From contig CM049307.1 in NCBI GenBank assembly GCA_026874595.1, forward strand, positions 20,189,079-20,253,078: a DNA stretch of 64,000 bases. Direction: 5' to 3'. A program made the position numbers and the translations under genes. The stretch comes from Sipunculus nudus (lineage: Eukaryota; Annelida; Sipuncula; Golfingiida; Sipunculidae). Shown piece by piece: positions 11,268-23,467 of this stretch (its first letter is position 1; every line of letters starts with the position of its first letter). A model generated the notes under the pieces. The model did not search any database. It worked only from the letters and a program-made list of their open reading frames with translations, and had not been told where the DNA came from.

Positions 11268-12040
11268 AACATATATTTAAACTAAGAACAATTAAGAATT
11301 TGCTCAGGTTCTACCTAGAACTTCAATAATCTTGTCACATATCTCATGATAAAAATCAGTTGCCACAGCATAAATGAAAATCAGGAATGAGTGAAAAGTT
11401 GTAAATTATTACAGACAGTTAATCATTACATGTATTTTTTTAATCACTGGTTTGGGACGACGATTCATTATCACCAGTTTTTACTTAATTAATGAAAAAA
11501 ACCCCAAGAAATAATAGCCCGGGATATATTCCTCAGTGTTTTTTACTTTTTGCAAATGAAATATCAAAGAAATCAATCCAGATGTAAACATGACCAATAT
11601 TTTTATGTGTACACATTCCTACTGGGTATATAGTGTCTGAATCTGGAGAGTTTTATCATCAGTATTATATGGAACGTCGGCTGGAAGGGGGGGGGGGGGG
11701 TATGGCCCCCTGCGCCCCCCCCCCCCCGGCCACCCCCCTCTAAATCATGTATAATACAAGATGTTAACGGAGATCAGACAATTACTGAGAATTTTTACGG
11801 AGGATGACTACGTAATGAATACCTTTATATGTAATACCCCGCTATCACAACACATTAGCAAAATGATCCCGTGTATCATTATGAATAAAGACAGCAGAAT
11901 ACTTGTTCACATATATTAATATAACATGATGTGTAACCAGTATCACATATGTTAATATAACATGATGTGTACGTTTCTAGTATAACCGTTTCTGTACAAT
12001 CTAAGCAAAAAATCGATTCCAGGCCAAGATTCACCGTTAT
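11268..12040. other. Intergenic with G/C-run repeat remnant
   Basis: AT-rich DNA without ORFs. At 11683-11745 a 14-bp G run and a 13-bp C run flank GGCCCCCTGCG, resembling the right end of the element at 9895-10080, so it is probably a truncated relative. Confidence 0.4.
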
Positions 12041-12041
12041 A

Positions 12042-12425
12042 TTATTTCAGAATCCAAGCAATGCATATTAAATTTAACCGCCCAATTAATAACAGTGTCA
12101 ACTTAACGTTTTGTATTCTACCACATAAGGACTCGGGCTTACCTTGTACAGAATTATATTTACGCTCCTTAAAATTGAGTCTATCGATGCTTGACACTTC
12201 TTGCATGTTTAATAAAGGGTACATATCTTGAAAACGGACCGCCCTGACCACCTGAGTTCTGACTTCATCTGGTATCGAATGACACTTGTTCAAAGGAGCT
12301 GGCAATTCACCGCGGCCTGCACGCGCCAGGACCAACTTGTTGATTATGAATACAGTCCCTCTGACGTCATAAGCTCCTTGTAGCTGCCCACACTGTATAA
12401 TGGACAGGCGACCAAATCCACACAT
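12042..12425 (-). CDS. Hypothetical 127-aa ORF, possibly a mobile-element fragment
   Basis: ATG-initiated open frame of 127 codons, the longest unexplained one outside repeats. The composition is balanced, with Cys at five positions and a hydrophobic C-terminal stretch (LTLLLIGRLNLICIAWIL). A central segment with IPDEVRTQVVRAVRFQDMYP loosely recalls a helix common in ORFs of tyrosine-recombinase elements, but I would not rely on it. No splice sites, signal peptide or neighbours support a gene. Confidence 0.2.
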   Translation of the reverse strand: MCGFGRLSIIQCGQLQGAYDVRGTVFIINKLVLARAGRGELPAPLNKCHSIPDEVRTQVVRAVRFQDMYPLLNMQEVSSIDRLNFKERKYNSVQGKPESLCGRIQNVKLTLLLIGRLNLICIAWILK

Positions 12426-12694
12426 GGCCGCTTTTGACGTCCGCTTCCCAAGGGATTAATAGCCAGATATCTTCTTCAGCGTTTTGGAATACCGACCAAA
12501 CTAAGTGAATGTAAGGTGCATTATGGCCTACGTTTTAAACACCAATTAAATAATTGTCATACCCATTGTATTAACATTTAGCCTAGGTGGACATAGAATG
12601 TTTACCTTTAATTCTCAATCAACAAATCAGCGAAAAGTATAACTGGAATGACATCTTTTTTCTTTATTTTTCTCATTTTGCTGCATGATTATCT

Positions 12695-12975
12695 CCGCGA
12701 GGAGGGTACGAGTTCATCCCTGTCCGTGAGTGTGTTTGTGTGTGCAGTCATGAACGAAATCTCATGAAATTTTCGGGCATTTCGGGAATGGGCCAATAAA
12801 TCCACTGGGTACTGGTGTGATTCCGGCAATTATCCGGATTCATGAACGTCATCATGGAATATTCACAAATGTTAAGTCACTTATCCACGAATTTACCCGG
12901 GAATATTGGCCGATTATGTGAATGAAAACATGGTTTTAGGATCTATCCCACATGGTGGGGGTTTGAATTCAGATT
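12695..12975 (+). mobile_element. Dispersed repeat, copy 1 (CCGCGAGGAGG family)
   Basis: Shares with 35768-36110 a CTCCGC start, a TGTGTGTG patch, TTTCGGGAATGGGCCAAT, TTATCCGGA, ATCATGGAATATTCACA, GGGAATA-GGCCGA and ATTCAGATTTCTA-like blocks in the same order and orientation. It resembles a very common invertebrate and fish interspersed repeat that starts CCTCCGCGAGGAGG and contains 'gggaatgggcca'. No ORF. Confidence 0.7.
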
Positions 12976-13367
12976 TCTATTTTGGAATTGATTGTGTGAC
13001 AGTTTTACTGATGTGATTGAAATAACCACCAACAAAAGTATGTACTGGCTGACCTCAGGATACATATTGCATTACAGTCAAAGATAATCTTTGTGTTTCA
13101 TCAATTTAATCACTGAGGAGTAAATGGTCCTTGCTTAAACAGTGTAATAGTCATATCTGTATCGAATAATGAATGAAACAAGAGCAGTATTTTATCAAAG
13201 CAGTTATTATGATATAATATACTTTATTAAGCTGTCATACTCATTAAACCGGACTTATATTCATATTTTTCATATAATTATATAACCTTTTAAGAAAAGG
13301 ATGCATACTGGGGAGCTTTCTCGGCGATGGAGTCGTTTGCAAGCCCCTAATTAAAACACCCTTTGTA

Positions 13368-13500
13368 TTATTTTTATTATAATAATTACTTCTACTACTA
13401 CTACTATTATTACAACAACAACAACTAATAATAATAATAATAATAATAATAACAACAATAATAATATTAATTATTATTATATTAATATTATTTATTACTA
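13368..13500. repeat. Compound trinucleotide microsatellite (TAT/CTA/CAA/TAA)
   Basis: Successive runs of TTAT, CTA, TTA, CAA and TAA units. The overlapping minus-strand ORF is an Ile/Asn/Ser homopolymer translation and not a gene. Confidence 0.9.
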
Positions 13501-14360
13501 CAGGTAAATATGACGATACAGCACATGTTAGACTTTTTCTACGCAACGTGGCGGACTGAATCTTTTAAAGACAAAGCCGTTAACTTCCTTGACCTATAAT
13601 AACGAGTTATACATCATGAACTCTTAGAAAATTGATTACCTTTGTGACACGATATACAACCTACGGCATGCAACGTTATTAAAATTTCAGGACACAGTCA
13701 ATTAAGCCTTTACCGTTTTTAGGAAAAGCCCTACAAATTTAATTAATCTTCCACGAACACGTATTTTCCAGTGTGTAAAAATAAATTGACACTTATTCAC
13801 GTCTTCCGGATATCTAGCAGTAAATATATGAAAAGTGGCAGCCTGACACACTTGTTAAAGTATTTCTGGTTTAATGTGAGCTTTCTAATTATAACGGTAT
13901 TTTCTTGTAAAGGGAATCACTGGCTATAATTTTAGGATCTCATTAGTTTCTTTTTATTTATTTTTTCAAAATGAAAGTCAAAATTTTTAATGGTTTTAGG
14001 GCTATGATATATATGCTTGCACAGTTCTTCATGTATTCTATAGGATCGGGATCGGATTTTCAGGAGTCACTTTAAATTTCAGAACTGCTGGCCAAATGAA
14101 AGGAAATTTATGTTATCTTAATAGTATTTAGTGGTAAATTAAATAAAACGTTGAAAAAATTGACATGTTTTTTCAATATACATGGAATTTACAAAATATA
14201 TAACCCCGCAAATGCTAACCGTGTGACACGTTTCCTAAGGAAATAATGGTTTGCATTTGCACTATTGGATGCTCCCAAACAGTCTTTGCAAACGTCAGAA
14301 AAAGCACCCAGACCAGTGCGCAAGCGAGACTGCATGATGAGAGTCACGTGGGTGCACTCA
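13501..14360. other. Intergenic, no gene recognised
   Basis: AT-rich sequence without structure I can name. Confidence 0.4.
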
Positions 14361-14361
14361 C

Positions 14362-14462
14362 TGTCTGCAGACAGGTGTGTGACGGCACGAAAATATTGGT
14401 CCCGTTCTGATACATCCACACGGTACAAATGTTTCCTTGTGAAATCGATAAGAGAAGTGAAT
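14362..14462 (-). CDS. Candidate internal coding exon, gene unknown
   Basis: On the minus strand a pyrimidine-rich acceptor (TTGTGTTCTTTAATAG) precedes 14462, and a consensus donor GTGAGT begins at 14361, giving a 101-nt exon. One frame stays open across it and beyond (95 codons between stops) and reads FTSLIDFTRKHLYRVDVS then ERDQYFRAVTHLSAD, a normal protein-like composition. The peptide has no clear family. Two frames remain open, so the frame is not certain, and no neighbouring exon was found. Confidence 0.28.
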
Positions 14463-14514
14463 CTATTAAAGAACACAAATTTTTGATGGGTGACATTCCT
14501 ATTTATATGCGATA

Positions 14515-14960
14515 TTTTGTGTTATGCAGATTTTTTTATTATACAAACAATTATATAACTGGTCTATTTCCAGCTGCTTAGAATAAAAGGAATCACATAA
14601 CTAGTGTTCAGGTTGACTTTCCACCCCTATACTGCGTTTGTTTGTGTTATGTAGATCCGGTTTTGTTTTGTTATATAAACAACTATAAAAGTGGTTTATT
14701 TTCAGCTGCTTAGAATAAAAGGATTCGCATTATTAGAGTACAGGTTGACGTTCTTACGTATTTTGCGTTTTATTTGTGATTTATAGATTCGGATTGGTTT
14801 TGTTTTACAAACAACTATATTTCTGGTTTGTTTATGGAATAAAAGGAATCGCATCCTTCTTATTTTGTTTTTGTTTGTGTTATGTATAGATTCGTTTTTG
14901 TTATATAAATCACTTTATAACTGGTCTATTTAAAGCTGCTGGGAATAAAACGAATGACAT
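14515..14960 (+). repeat. ~120-bp tandem repeat, four diverged copies
   Basis: Four copies starting near 14515, 14640, 14765 and 14870. Each has a TTTGTGTTATGTAGAT-like block, a TTATATAAACAACTATA-like block, CTGGT(C/T)TATTT, and AGCTGCTTAGAATAAAAGGA followed by ATCACAT-like sequence. Copies differ by substitutions and small deletions. No coding potential. Confidence 0.85.
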
Positions 14961-16145
14961 AATTAATGTATTAGCAGTCAAGATACTGTTTTAAACATGT
15001 CCGTTCCTTTGATAAAGATACCATGGACGGTAATTTAAAAAGACAGGATATTAAACAGTAATTCTCCCGGTGTGGACAAAGCGTAAGCAGCAAAGAAACC
15101 GCTGGCCCGCGATATTGGTTTCCACTAAATATTAGATGCTTTAACGTTCTTCTGTCAGGCATTACTTCAAGTCACTGCGTGTTTCTGCAATTTTATTTCG
15201 CTGGCTGCTTCTCGTTGATCTTTAAAAGGCCTTTGTGTCTTGAAGTATCTGTCATGCCCATCCTGCACTCACGCAGATGTTAAATAAGTCACTAGAGGTA
15301 CCAGGATGATCTGTCCGCCCGCCGTAACGGAAACCACTGCCATGCGCTCCATGGACAGCTGAAGACGCACAAGTAAATTACCGTCTGATATTAATAAACT
15401 GCTCAAGATTGGACCATCAAACACCTGTAGCTATTGCTTATGTTATATGTAACTGAGTAATAATAAAATACTAACTGCTCTCGTGGAAAATCCATGGCTC
15501 TATCTGGTGCATATTTTTGTAATGAGATGATAGAAACTAAACGACGCATATTTAATCCTAAGGTTTTTGCAGGAATTTAAATGATATAAAGATTACTTCT
15601 GCTAGAATTTTCAAGGAACATCCTCCCCCAAAATATCAACATTGAAAGAAAAATTATTCTATTACAGAAATCACACAAAAGTTTTTCCCCCCGATAAACA
15701 ACATTACTGCGACAGTTTCATTGCTTGAGAAACATTGTAGATATAAAGTTTGTATAAAGAAGCATTCTACCGTGAAATTATATGAAAGATGCTTTCTATT
15801 ATTTGAAGCTCAGACGACATTGTAAAAAAACGATGTTTATTCAGTGTAGTCAGTTAAGGGGATAGTCTAAGGCATGTTTACAGACACATACGTTATTTGT
15901 ATACACATTCATGTCGTTGAAGTCTCTTGTACGCGAAACGTATAGCTGCCAAAGATAGGCCCGGAAAATATATTCCAACAGTATAAATTTTTGGTTTAAG
16001 TACTGTAAATTGTCATGGAATAAGCAGGCCTGATGTAAAATTGACAACTCTCCCAGATAAAAAGAAAGCAGTATGATATATTTCGATTAAAGTATTTAGC
16101 AAAGAAACCACATTAGCCTATGGTTCGTTGCATTGTCATTCAGCA
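14961..16145. other. Intergenic, no gene recognised
   Basis: No supported gene or repeat. Short ORFs on both strands lack motifs. Confidence 0.4.
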
Positions 16146-16146
16146 A

Positions 16147-16690
16147 GGGGCTATTCTTTTGTCCCCGAGTAGAAGCCGCCTATTTGTATGCAATCGTTCT
16201 GTCGTGTTTCTGAACCATGAAAATGTATTACATGAAACGTGCACGTATGAACGAACGACTGATTAGTAAATTCTGGCGGGGATTTCAAAGTCCCCAAGAG
16301 ATTGAGAACCATTTGAAGTGTGTGCAACCCCCCCCCCCCCCCATGTGTGCAACATCCCCCCCGGGGCTTCCTTTTGAAAAAAATCAAACAACCAATAAAT
16401 CGGCCGAACTATTAAAACCATGGAAAGATACTTCTGAATGTATAAAAATCAACATACCTGTAAACCTATATAAAACGGTGATCGTGTAGAGGGTTTCAGT
16501 TCTTTTTGTCCACTCAACCAGGAAAAATGCTTCCTATTAATTTCCGCGCTTGAATTTAAAATCTTTACTTCCTTTTGACAGAGGCGATATAATGGAAATG
16601 GGGTTCAGTGGGGATTACAGGTCGTCTCCTGAAAAAGCGTGCCAGGCGAAAATGTTTTGCAGAGCATTTCCGTAGGGTTAGGGTAAAGAC
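16147..16690 (+). repeat. ~600-bp repeat family X, copy 1
   Basis: Aligns in order with 16768-17530: a TTTGTCCCCG start, GAAGCC(G/A)CC-ATTTGTAT, ATGAAACG, a C-run (15 bp at 16328), AAAACCATGG-AATGTATAA-ATCAACATACCTGTAA, and TCTCCTGAAAAAGC. It is not coding; the ORFs are interrupted between copies. Confidence 0.75.
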
Positions 16691-16767
16691 ACATCAACAG
16701 TCCATTTCATTTAGGGGCCAATAAGAATCACCATTATATATATTTACCTATAAACCATAATAACAAT

Positions 16768-17530
16768 AGACCATTCCTTTGTCCCCGTGTTGAAGCCACC
16801 CATTTGTATTTATTTATTCTGCTACTCGCAAGGTGATCTCGTGTTAATGAAGCACGACAGTGTTCACCCATGAAACGCATACACGTTAACACATGACTGA
16901 TATTAGAGATTCTCGTGGAGGTCTGTACGCCCCGACTAAACAGATTCTGGTTTGTTATCAATTTAAAGATGTACTTGTGATATTTTTTGTTTGTTTCACC
17001 GTCCATACAGACAACGGATCTTAACAAATATATGTGAACATCCCCCCCCACCCCACCCGAATGATAATTAAGTTGTGAGGCTAATTTAAAAAAAAAACTT
17101 CATAAAATACATGACTTGGCCAAACTTTTGAAACCATGGTTATCATGGAATGATATTCTTGAATGTATAATTATCAACATACCTGTAACCCATAAAATAT
17201 GGTCAAACGGTAGTCACATCACTGGACTCAGTGCCCAGTGTTGACCAAACTGAAAAGCTCTCGCATTGAAAACGGAGTCGTGGTCTTTGGATAAAAAACC
17301 TTTCCTTCCTTCTGATAGAGAAAATTCCTTTAGAGGCGTTACAATGGATATGGGGGGTCATTGGGGATTAAAGTGGACCCGCGTGACCGCGTGTTGCATG
17401 GAAATGCCTTTTAGGCAGGACATGCGCTCTGGCCACGGTCCTAACAGGCCAGTGAAAATCCCCGAGGCGCCTCCTGAAAAAGCTTCACAGGCGTGGAGGA
17501 CCTTGCAGCACGAAAGATCTATATAGGGGC
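16768..17530 (+). repeat. ~600-bp repeat family X, copy 2
   Basis: Tandem neighbour of copy 1, about 620 bp downstream and longer by small insertions. The block GGCAGGACATGCGCTCTGGC (17413-17432) is found inverted at 20600-20625, linking it to copy 3. Confidence 0.75.
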
Positions 17531-19040
17531 ACCTAATGGGGAAATATTAAAATTATTAATTATTCAGCTTAACAGGGCATAATTCCGCAAAATAAAACAA
17601 ACTTGTTATAGAAGAGCACACCACCGATACGTCTGCCGAATTTGGAGAGTCAAATCAGAACGGAAGCAGGTAAACCGTGGTCTAGAAAAAACCCAACTCC
17701 GTATTAATTATATAGATAGACGGTCAGTAATAAAATGTAATATGAATGTTAAAATGTGGTTTTGCAAAAATATCCTTCAAATTTATTGTGTTTGTATACG
17801 TACATTGTGGTTGAGTATGTAAAATTCTTCCTCTTATTTATATTTTGAACATACTTCCGAAGGCCATTGGAGAGTTTCCGTTGGAAGCAAAGATACTCAA
17901 AAACTATATACGGAGTAATGCGACCATGACAGTGGTGCAGTAAGAAAAGAACTATTACTTAGAATATTCCCGGCAAAAAAAAAAATCTCAGATGTTTGGT
18001 AGGACACCAATGCAAAGGACGGGTTTAGTATCTGTGCCATATAAATTTGCAGGGGACTGAATTTTTTTTCAAGATCCAATATCCAAGGAAAATCAAGCTT
18101 TTATTAAATAACAACTGCTAATGTGCTGGAGTATGAGCTCACAAACGTATTAATACTAACTTAATATTAAATGTGAACATCTTGTCTGATGTGGTCTATT
18201 CTTCAGGTAAACGTTTCTTCAGACGTCTGTAGCTTTTGGCCTGTTATTTGGTCGGTTTGGCATTAGTCCTCGGGTCATACTTCAGACCGTGCTAACAGCT
18301 CGCGCAATTAAACAGCCTGCGAAGAAGATGGATGTTTGAACCAAATACCGCCCAACTTTTGGCAGGTCAAATGACTGAAAAAAGTCCTGTGTAGGCTGGC
18401 AGTTCTTCGGTATAGTATTTTTTTCTGTTGAAAATGATCAAATGTCTCAACTGTTGACTGTGTCCTGTTCTTTTTTTCATCTTAATCATCGATCGACTGA
18501 CTGAATGTAATTCATACAATGTTTTTTTATAGAGCCATTCTGTGTAACCCTGCGAATCACTATAAAGATTAAATTAAATATTAATATCATAGAGACGTTG
18601 TCCAAACGAACATATGTGCTTCTGATTTTGAAATGTGGAAGAAACACGTTTTCTTTTTTATGAATTCTAAAATGTGGAAAACTTTATGTGAAGCATTTAT
18701 TTTTATTTTACATTTTAAGTTCAGCTGACTGTAAGTCAAGTGAGGTATAGGAATGGCGCCTTGTCCGTAGTCCGTCCGTTAGTAGGGCACAAATCGTAAC
18801 TGCTGATCCTAGAAACTTCTAAGTAAACATCCAGAGAGGTCAATAAAAAATCTCCTTGGAAACATGAAATTAGGTCACTGCGACCTATATCCTCCGAGCT
18901 ATGGGTCTCGTAAGTACCCCCCCCCTCGAATAATAATAAAATGATATAAATCTTCCAATATCTTGATAAATAATGCATGGATTGTTAGCATGAAACTTGC
19001 CTTAAATCGATCACAAGTGGATGCCCGACAGTAATCACCT
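17531..19040. other. Intergenic, no gene recognised
   Basis: AT-rich, with several poly-A and poly-T tracts. No supported gene. Confidence 0.4.
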
Positions 19041-19660
19041 TGTCTGTCCGTCTGTCTGTCTGTCCATCCGTCCATCCACACAAATTTGTTTCCAGATCCA
19101 GATGATAACTACAGGTTGGATTAACATATGGATTTCAAACTTGACTTACATATGGCTCACCACTAAAGCATAACCTGTAGGATTTTGGGGTCATGAGGTC
19201 CAAGGTCAAGGTCACAGAAATCATTTATTTAACATGATTATGGCTTCATTTTAAGCCAAGCTTTTCATCTAACACTTTCCATCTTGCGCATTTAGCTGAT
19301 TTGCTTATATGGGGAGAGCATATATGAATTTCGGGTCATAAGGTCAAAGGTCAAGGTCACAGGGGCCATCTGTTCATAACTTAGTTTCCTGATGATAACT
19401 CCAGTTTATTTTGACATATTAGTTTCAAACTTAACTGATATATGGCTCACTTTAAATTAAGATACCAGTCGATTTTGGGGTCCAAAGGTCAACGGTCTAT
19501 AGGCTACATCATTAAAAAGATTTTGGATGCACTGTTAATCAAACTGTTCATCAAAACTTTCCATATTTCACACATGGCTGACTTGCCCAAAGTGAGGAAG
19601 TCTATAGATTTTGAGGTTACCTGGTCAGAGGTCAAGGTCAGTGGACCCACTTTTTTTAAA
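19040..19660 (+). mobile_element. Duplicated interspersed repeat rich in AGGTCA half sites
   Basis: It starts with a TGTC/TCCG microsatellite (19040-19078), then two tandem ~290-bp units (about 19087-19375 and 19380-19660). The units share GATGATAACT-CAG, ATTTCAAACTT, TATGGCTCAC, GATTTTGGGGTC, TTTTCATC-AA-ACTTTCCAT and GCTGACTTGC-like blocks. Each unit holds AGGTCA runs: tandem at 19203-19214, three copies at 19341-19359, one at 19486, tandem at 19629-19640. The pattern resembles an interspersed repeat abundant in bivalve genomes, recalled from general knowledge. Confidence 0.7.
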
Positions 19661-20399
19661 AAGGTTGTTATAATAATCTAAATGCTGCAAGTTCAAGGAT
19701 AATAAGTTTTCAGAAGATTTGGTCATAAGGCCATTGGTTAACTCACAGGACCATCATTTTGAAAACATTCTTAAAAAATATTCTTATAAACAAATTCAGC
19801 TGAGCTTCGAGACCCATGGGTCCTTAGTTCACATGCTCTTCTTTGGGAGAAATAGGTGAAATAAAAACTTTCTTATTTTGTAGATCTAGTATTTTGTGCA
19901 TCTTTTATTCGGATTTTGTTAAGACATTCTCTGTATCATGATATTACTGATGGAAATGCCCAATAAGGAATGTTTATTGATAAAGTGTTTTTTATATCAC
20001 TTCCATTTAAAGCAAGGATAGTGATCCCATATTCTTAATTATGAAGACATAGGAAAAAACCTTCAATTTATAATGGATTTCTGGTAACTGCTTCTAAGAA
20101 TATGCGTTGCAGACAAGAGTAAAGCGAAATTGAAACTAAGAGAATCAACCAAATGTGCCCCAATTTAATTGATTCAGGAGACTTACAACATACAAATCAG
20201 TCGCAAGACAATGTGATTAATGTTTTTGGAGACACTGTGCCGCATGTAATAAAACATGTGAAAGTAAAACTCTTAAAATGAAACAAACATGACCTAAACT
20301 TAAACAGGACAGAGCCATATATAAGATACAAATCTATATAGTTAATACGCATCGGTCTACCTACTTCCGCTCTGGTTATACTTCAAAATTCTGCACACG

Positions 20400-21305
20400 A
20401 ATCGTCGGTGGGCTCTTCTGGGACAAGTTTGTTTTATTTTTGCTGGATTAATACCTATCAAGCTGCATGATTAAAATGTTTAATATTTCTCCCATAGATG
20501 CCCTTATTTTTTTGTGCTTTAAGGTCATCCATGCCTGTCATGTTATATCAGCTGGTGCTTTCGTGATTTCCTCACAGTTCGAGCTAACCGACCCGTTGGA
20601 CCATGGCCAGAGAGCATGTCCTGTCAGAGCCGGGCGTTTTCGTGCAACAGGCGGTCACACTGGTCCATATTAATGCCCATTGATTCTACATATCCATTCA
20701 AACCCTTTCAAAAGGAATTAAATGTTTTAAATTGCTTAACACATGACCACCTGAATCTGCTTTCATCATTGGAAGCGCCTTTCCGTTGATTCAATAAAAG
20801 GAGCTGACACAAGGAGCAGCCACAAGCAGCAGACACAATCGACCTCCATTTGATAAGTGAGCACCTTCACTAGATTTAGAGCTATGTTGTTGTATTCAAA
20901 CTATTTTTTTTTTTGCCTTGATAACAAAGGCATTAAAATTCGGGTAATTTATGGACTGTAAGAAAAAATGGTTTTCAAAATGAAGCCCCACAACTTAAAT
21001 ATACTTTCGGGGGGGGGGGGTGTACACAATATTTGGGTTCCGGAAGCTCAATGTACAATGAAACATGAAAACATATCGCAATACATCTTTTAACTGCAGA
21101 CATGGATTCTATAATCAAACTAGATTTTGGTTATAGGAGCGAACTTCCACCAGAATCTCCTTATCAATCATGTGGTCATGTGTACACGTTTCATGTATAA
21201 ACACGGTCACCCTTCAGTCACGCCGGTTCACCTGGCAAGTGGCAGGACAAATCAATACGAATGGGCGGCGTCTACTCGGGGACAAAGGAATTTTCCTTTG
21301 TCATA
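20400..21305 (-). repeat. ~600-bp repeat family X, copy 3 (inverted)
   Basis: Reverse complement of copies 1 and 2. ACTCGGGGACAAAGGAAT (near 21280) is the inverse of the family start; the G-run at 21009-21020 matches the C-run of copy 2 and is followed by ACAATATTTG-type sequence; and CCATGGCCAGAGAGCATGTC (near 20605) inverts the 17.4-kb block. It includes a short ORF (20467-20673) that I do not regard as a gene. Confidence 0.7.
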
Positions 21306-23436
21306 ATTGTATATAAAAAATATATTATATTGATCCTGATTTCCTGCAAGATTTAACGGTTTATTTGTTTAGCTTTACAGTGACCATTTACAAATTTTAA
21401 ACAAAATCCGTAAATATATTTTGAGTTAATTTGCTTACAGACAAAGCAACGAATCAAGGCTGAAGTTAATTCCTTGCCAAAGACTTGCACCGAAAGATGT
21501 ATACCTGCCTTTTACCTGGGAGCGTTGTCTGTTACGATCATACCAGCTTATTTTAAGACAATCAACAAAGCCAAGGACAAACATGTATTGCTATTAGAAC
21601 ATGTATATCTGAGCCTGTCTTTTCACATGAGAAGCTAAACGTTGCATTTTCGCGTGCAATAATCTTCAGCTACATGCATATGTTTGTTAGCATGCCCACG
21701 ACTACCCTCAACTGACAACCAAAAATTTCGTTTTTTCGTGGTGCCCTCGGAGAATCTTTCATAAACTCTCTCTTTGATAGAGTCATATATTTTTTTTCAA
21801 ATTATGTTCACATTACATGGGTTTTATTTATAGTCGTTATATATATATAGTTATCACGCCAACAATGATGTTGTTATCATGTTGGTTTTCGAAAAAAGTC
21901 TCACTCAAAATTCGTACTCTCAGTTTCTACCTCACGCCCTTTGTCAAAACATATTTCGTTGTGTGATTTCTGCAAAAGCATATTTTAATTCTTTCCTCAT
22001 TTTTTAAGGATTTGGAGTTTTCTGAAAAAAATCTAGCATTCACTTCACGTACACTTCATATCATGTAACTGAATAACATGGAAAAAGGAATCCTGTGGAA
22101 AGCTCGGGATAAAAATATGTGATAGTCAGTCAAAATTAACCAAATTAATGATCTGATAGAACCGTGGTTTTTCCACGGGTACATCTATTAATTTATTAAT
22201 ACACAGCGGATAGAGCAACGAATTTTAAGATATCGTGTCGCAAATGAAAGTACTTTATAGACGGGCAGACGAATGAAATAATCGTCGAATCAATAGACAA
22301 TCAGTCAAGCATGACCAACCAAAGACTGGAGAAGAGGTGTTGTGTCGCATATATAATGAAATGAAGGGGCTGATAAGATACGCCCACCATGATGACTTAA
22401 GAATTAATGTTAATTTTCATATCAGTGTGACAATGGAATATTTATGCATCAATATAGATTTCACCTTTAATACTTCAGTGATCAGTTTTAGGTTTTTATA
22501 GTTTTGTTGTTAGTGAAAGAGTCTTCGGTATATCGAAATGCAATTCATCTGGAGGCGCATAATAGTAAAATTTTGGATAATTCATAACTCGTTTTGGAAA
22601 TTTTAAAATGACAATTATACTAGTGCATTAGAACAAACGCAAATGGTCACGTGCCTATTCAAGAAATTTCCTGCATCAGATATTGCTGGATGCTCTCCGA
22701 TATATTTATACGGTTTATTTTCTTTATATTAAATATTAATTCCAGTGTTGCTTCTTAAAATGCCATCATCATGATAATTTGCATGCCTCTGTTGAGATTG
22801 ACTTGGCAACAAACCTAAACATCCCGGATCGTTTTACAAGCATGACATGTTTATCTGTCGACAGGCCGATCCCTTGAAGTTCATCCGTACAATATGACCG
22901 TATCCCTGACGTAACTGTGTATCTTTGACCTTTCTCTGTCTGTTTTTCTTTTTATACCTACCCTTTGGTTTGAAATACCGAGAGCCCGCGTGGGCCCGAA
23001 TTGGTCATGACGCATTGGTAGATTGTTGCTGAAACATGTACGGTGACCTGTCGCTGTCATTTGATCGGTTTCACCAAATGTCAAGTGCAAATGAAATGAA
23101 CATGAGTGGCTCACATTCCAGCGCATTTTTATTGACACGTTTAGAATTAAATGTTAGTTTCATTTTATCTGGATATTCTTCCCCTGGTGACTCACCAATC
23201 TGTCATTTGACTGTGCTTGTTTTGCTTGACTTAAATGGATTACAGTGATAGCCATTAATTAGATGGACAACCGTGACTATATGACGTCCCAGTAAAGTAA
23301 GTAGCTTGTACAAAGTCGTAGCGTGAATCGGTCGATTTTGCTGTTTCCTTGCCAGTTTACTTGGAGCGATATTCATTGTGACTGTCGCATGCGACTGCCG
23401 TATACGCTGTGTATATACGGTGCAGCAAGCCTGATT

Positions 23437-23467
<31 letters not shown>

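Noticed and set aside
13244-13546. Ile/Asn/Ser-rich ORF
   Set aside because: Translation of a compound trinucleotide microsatellite.
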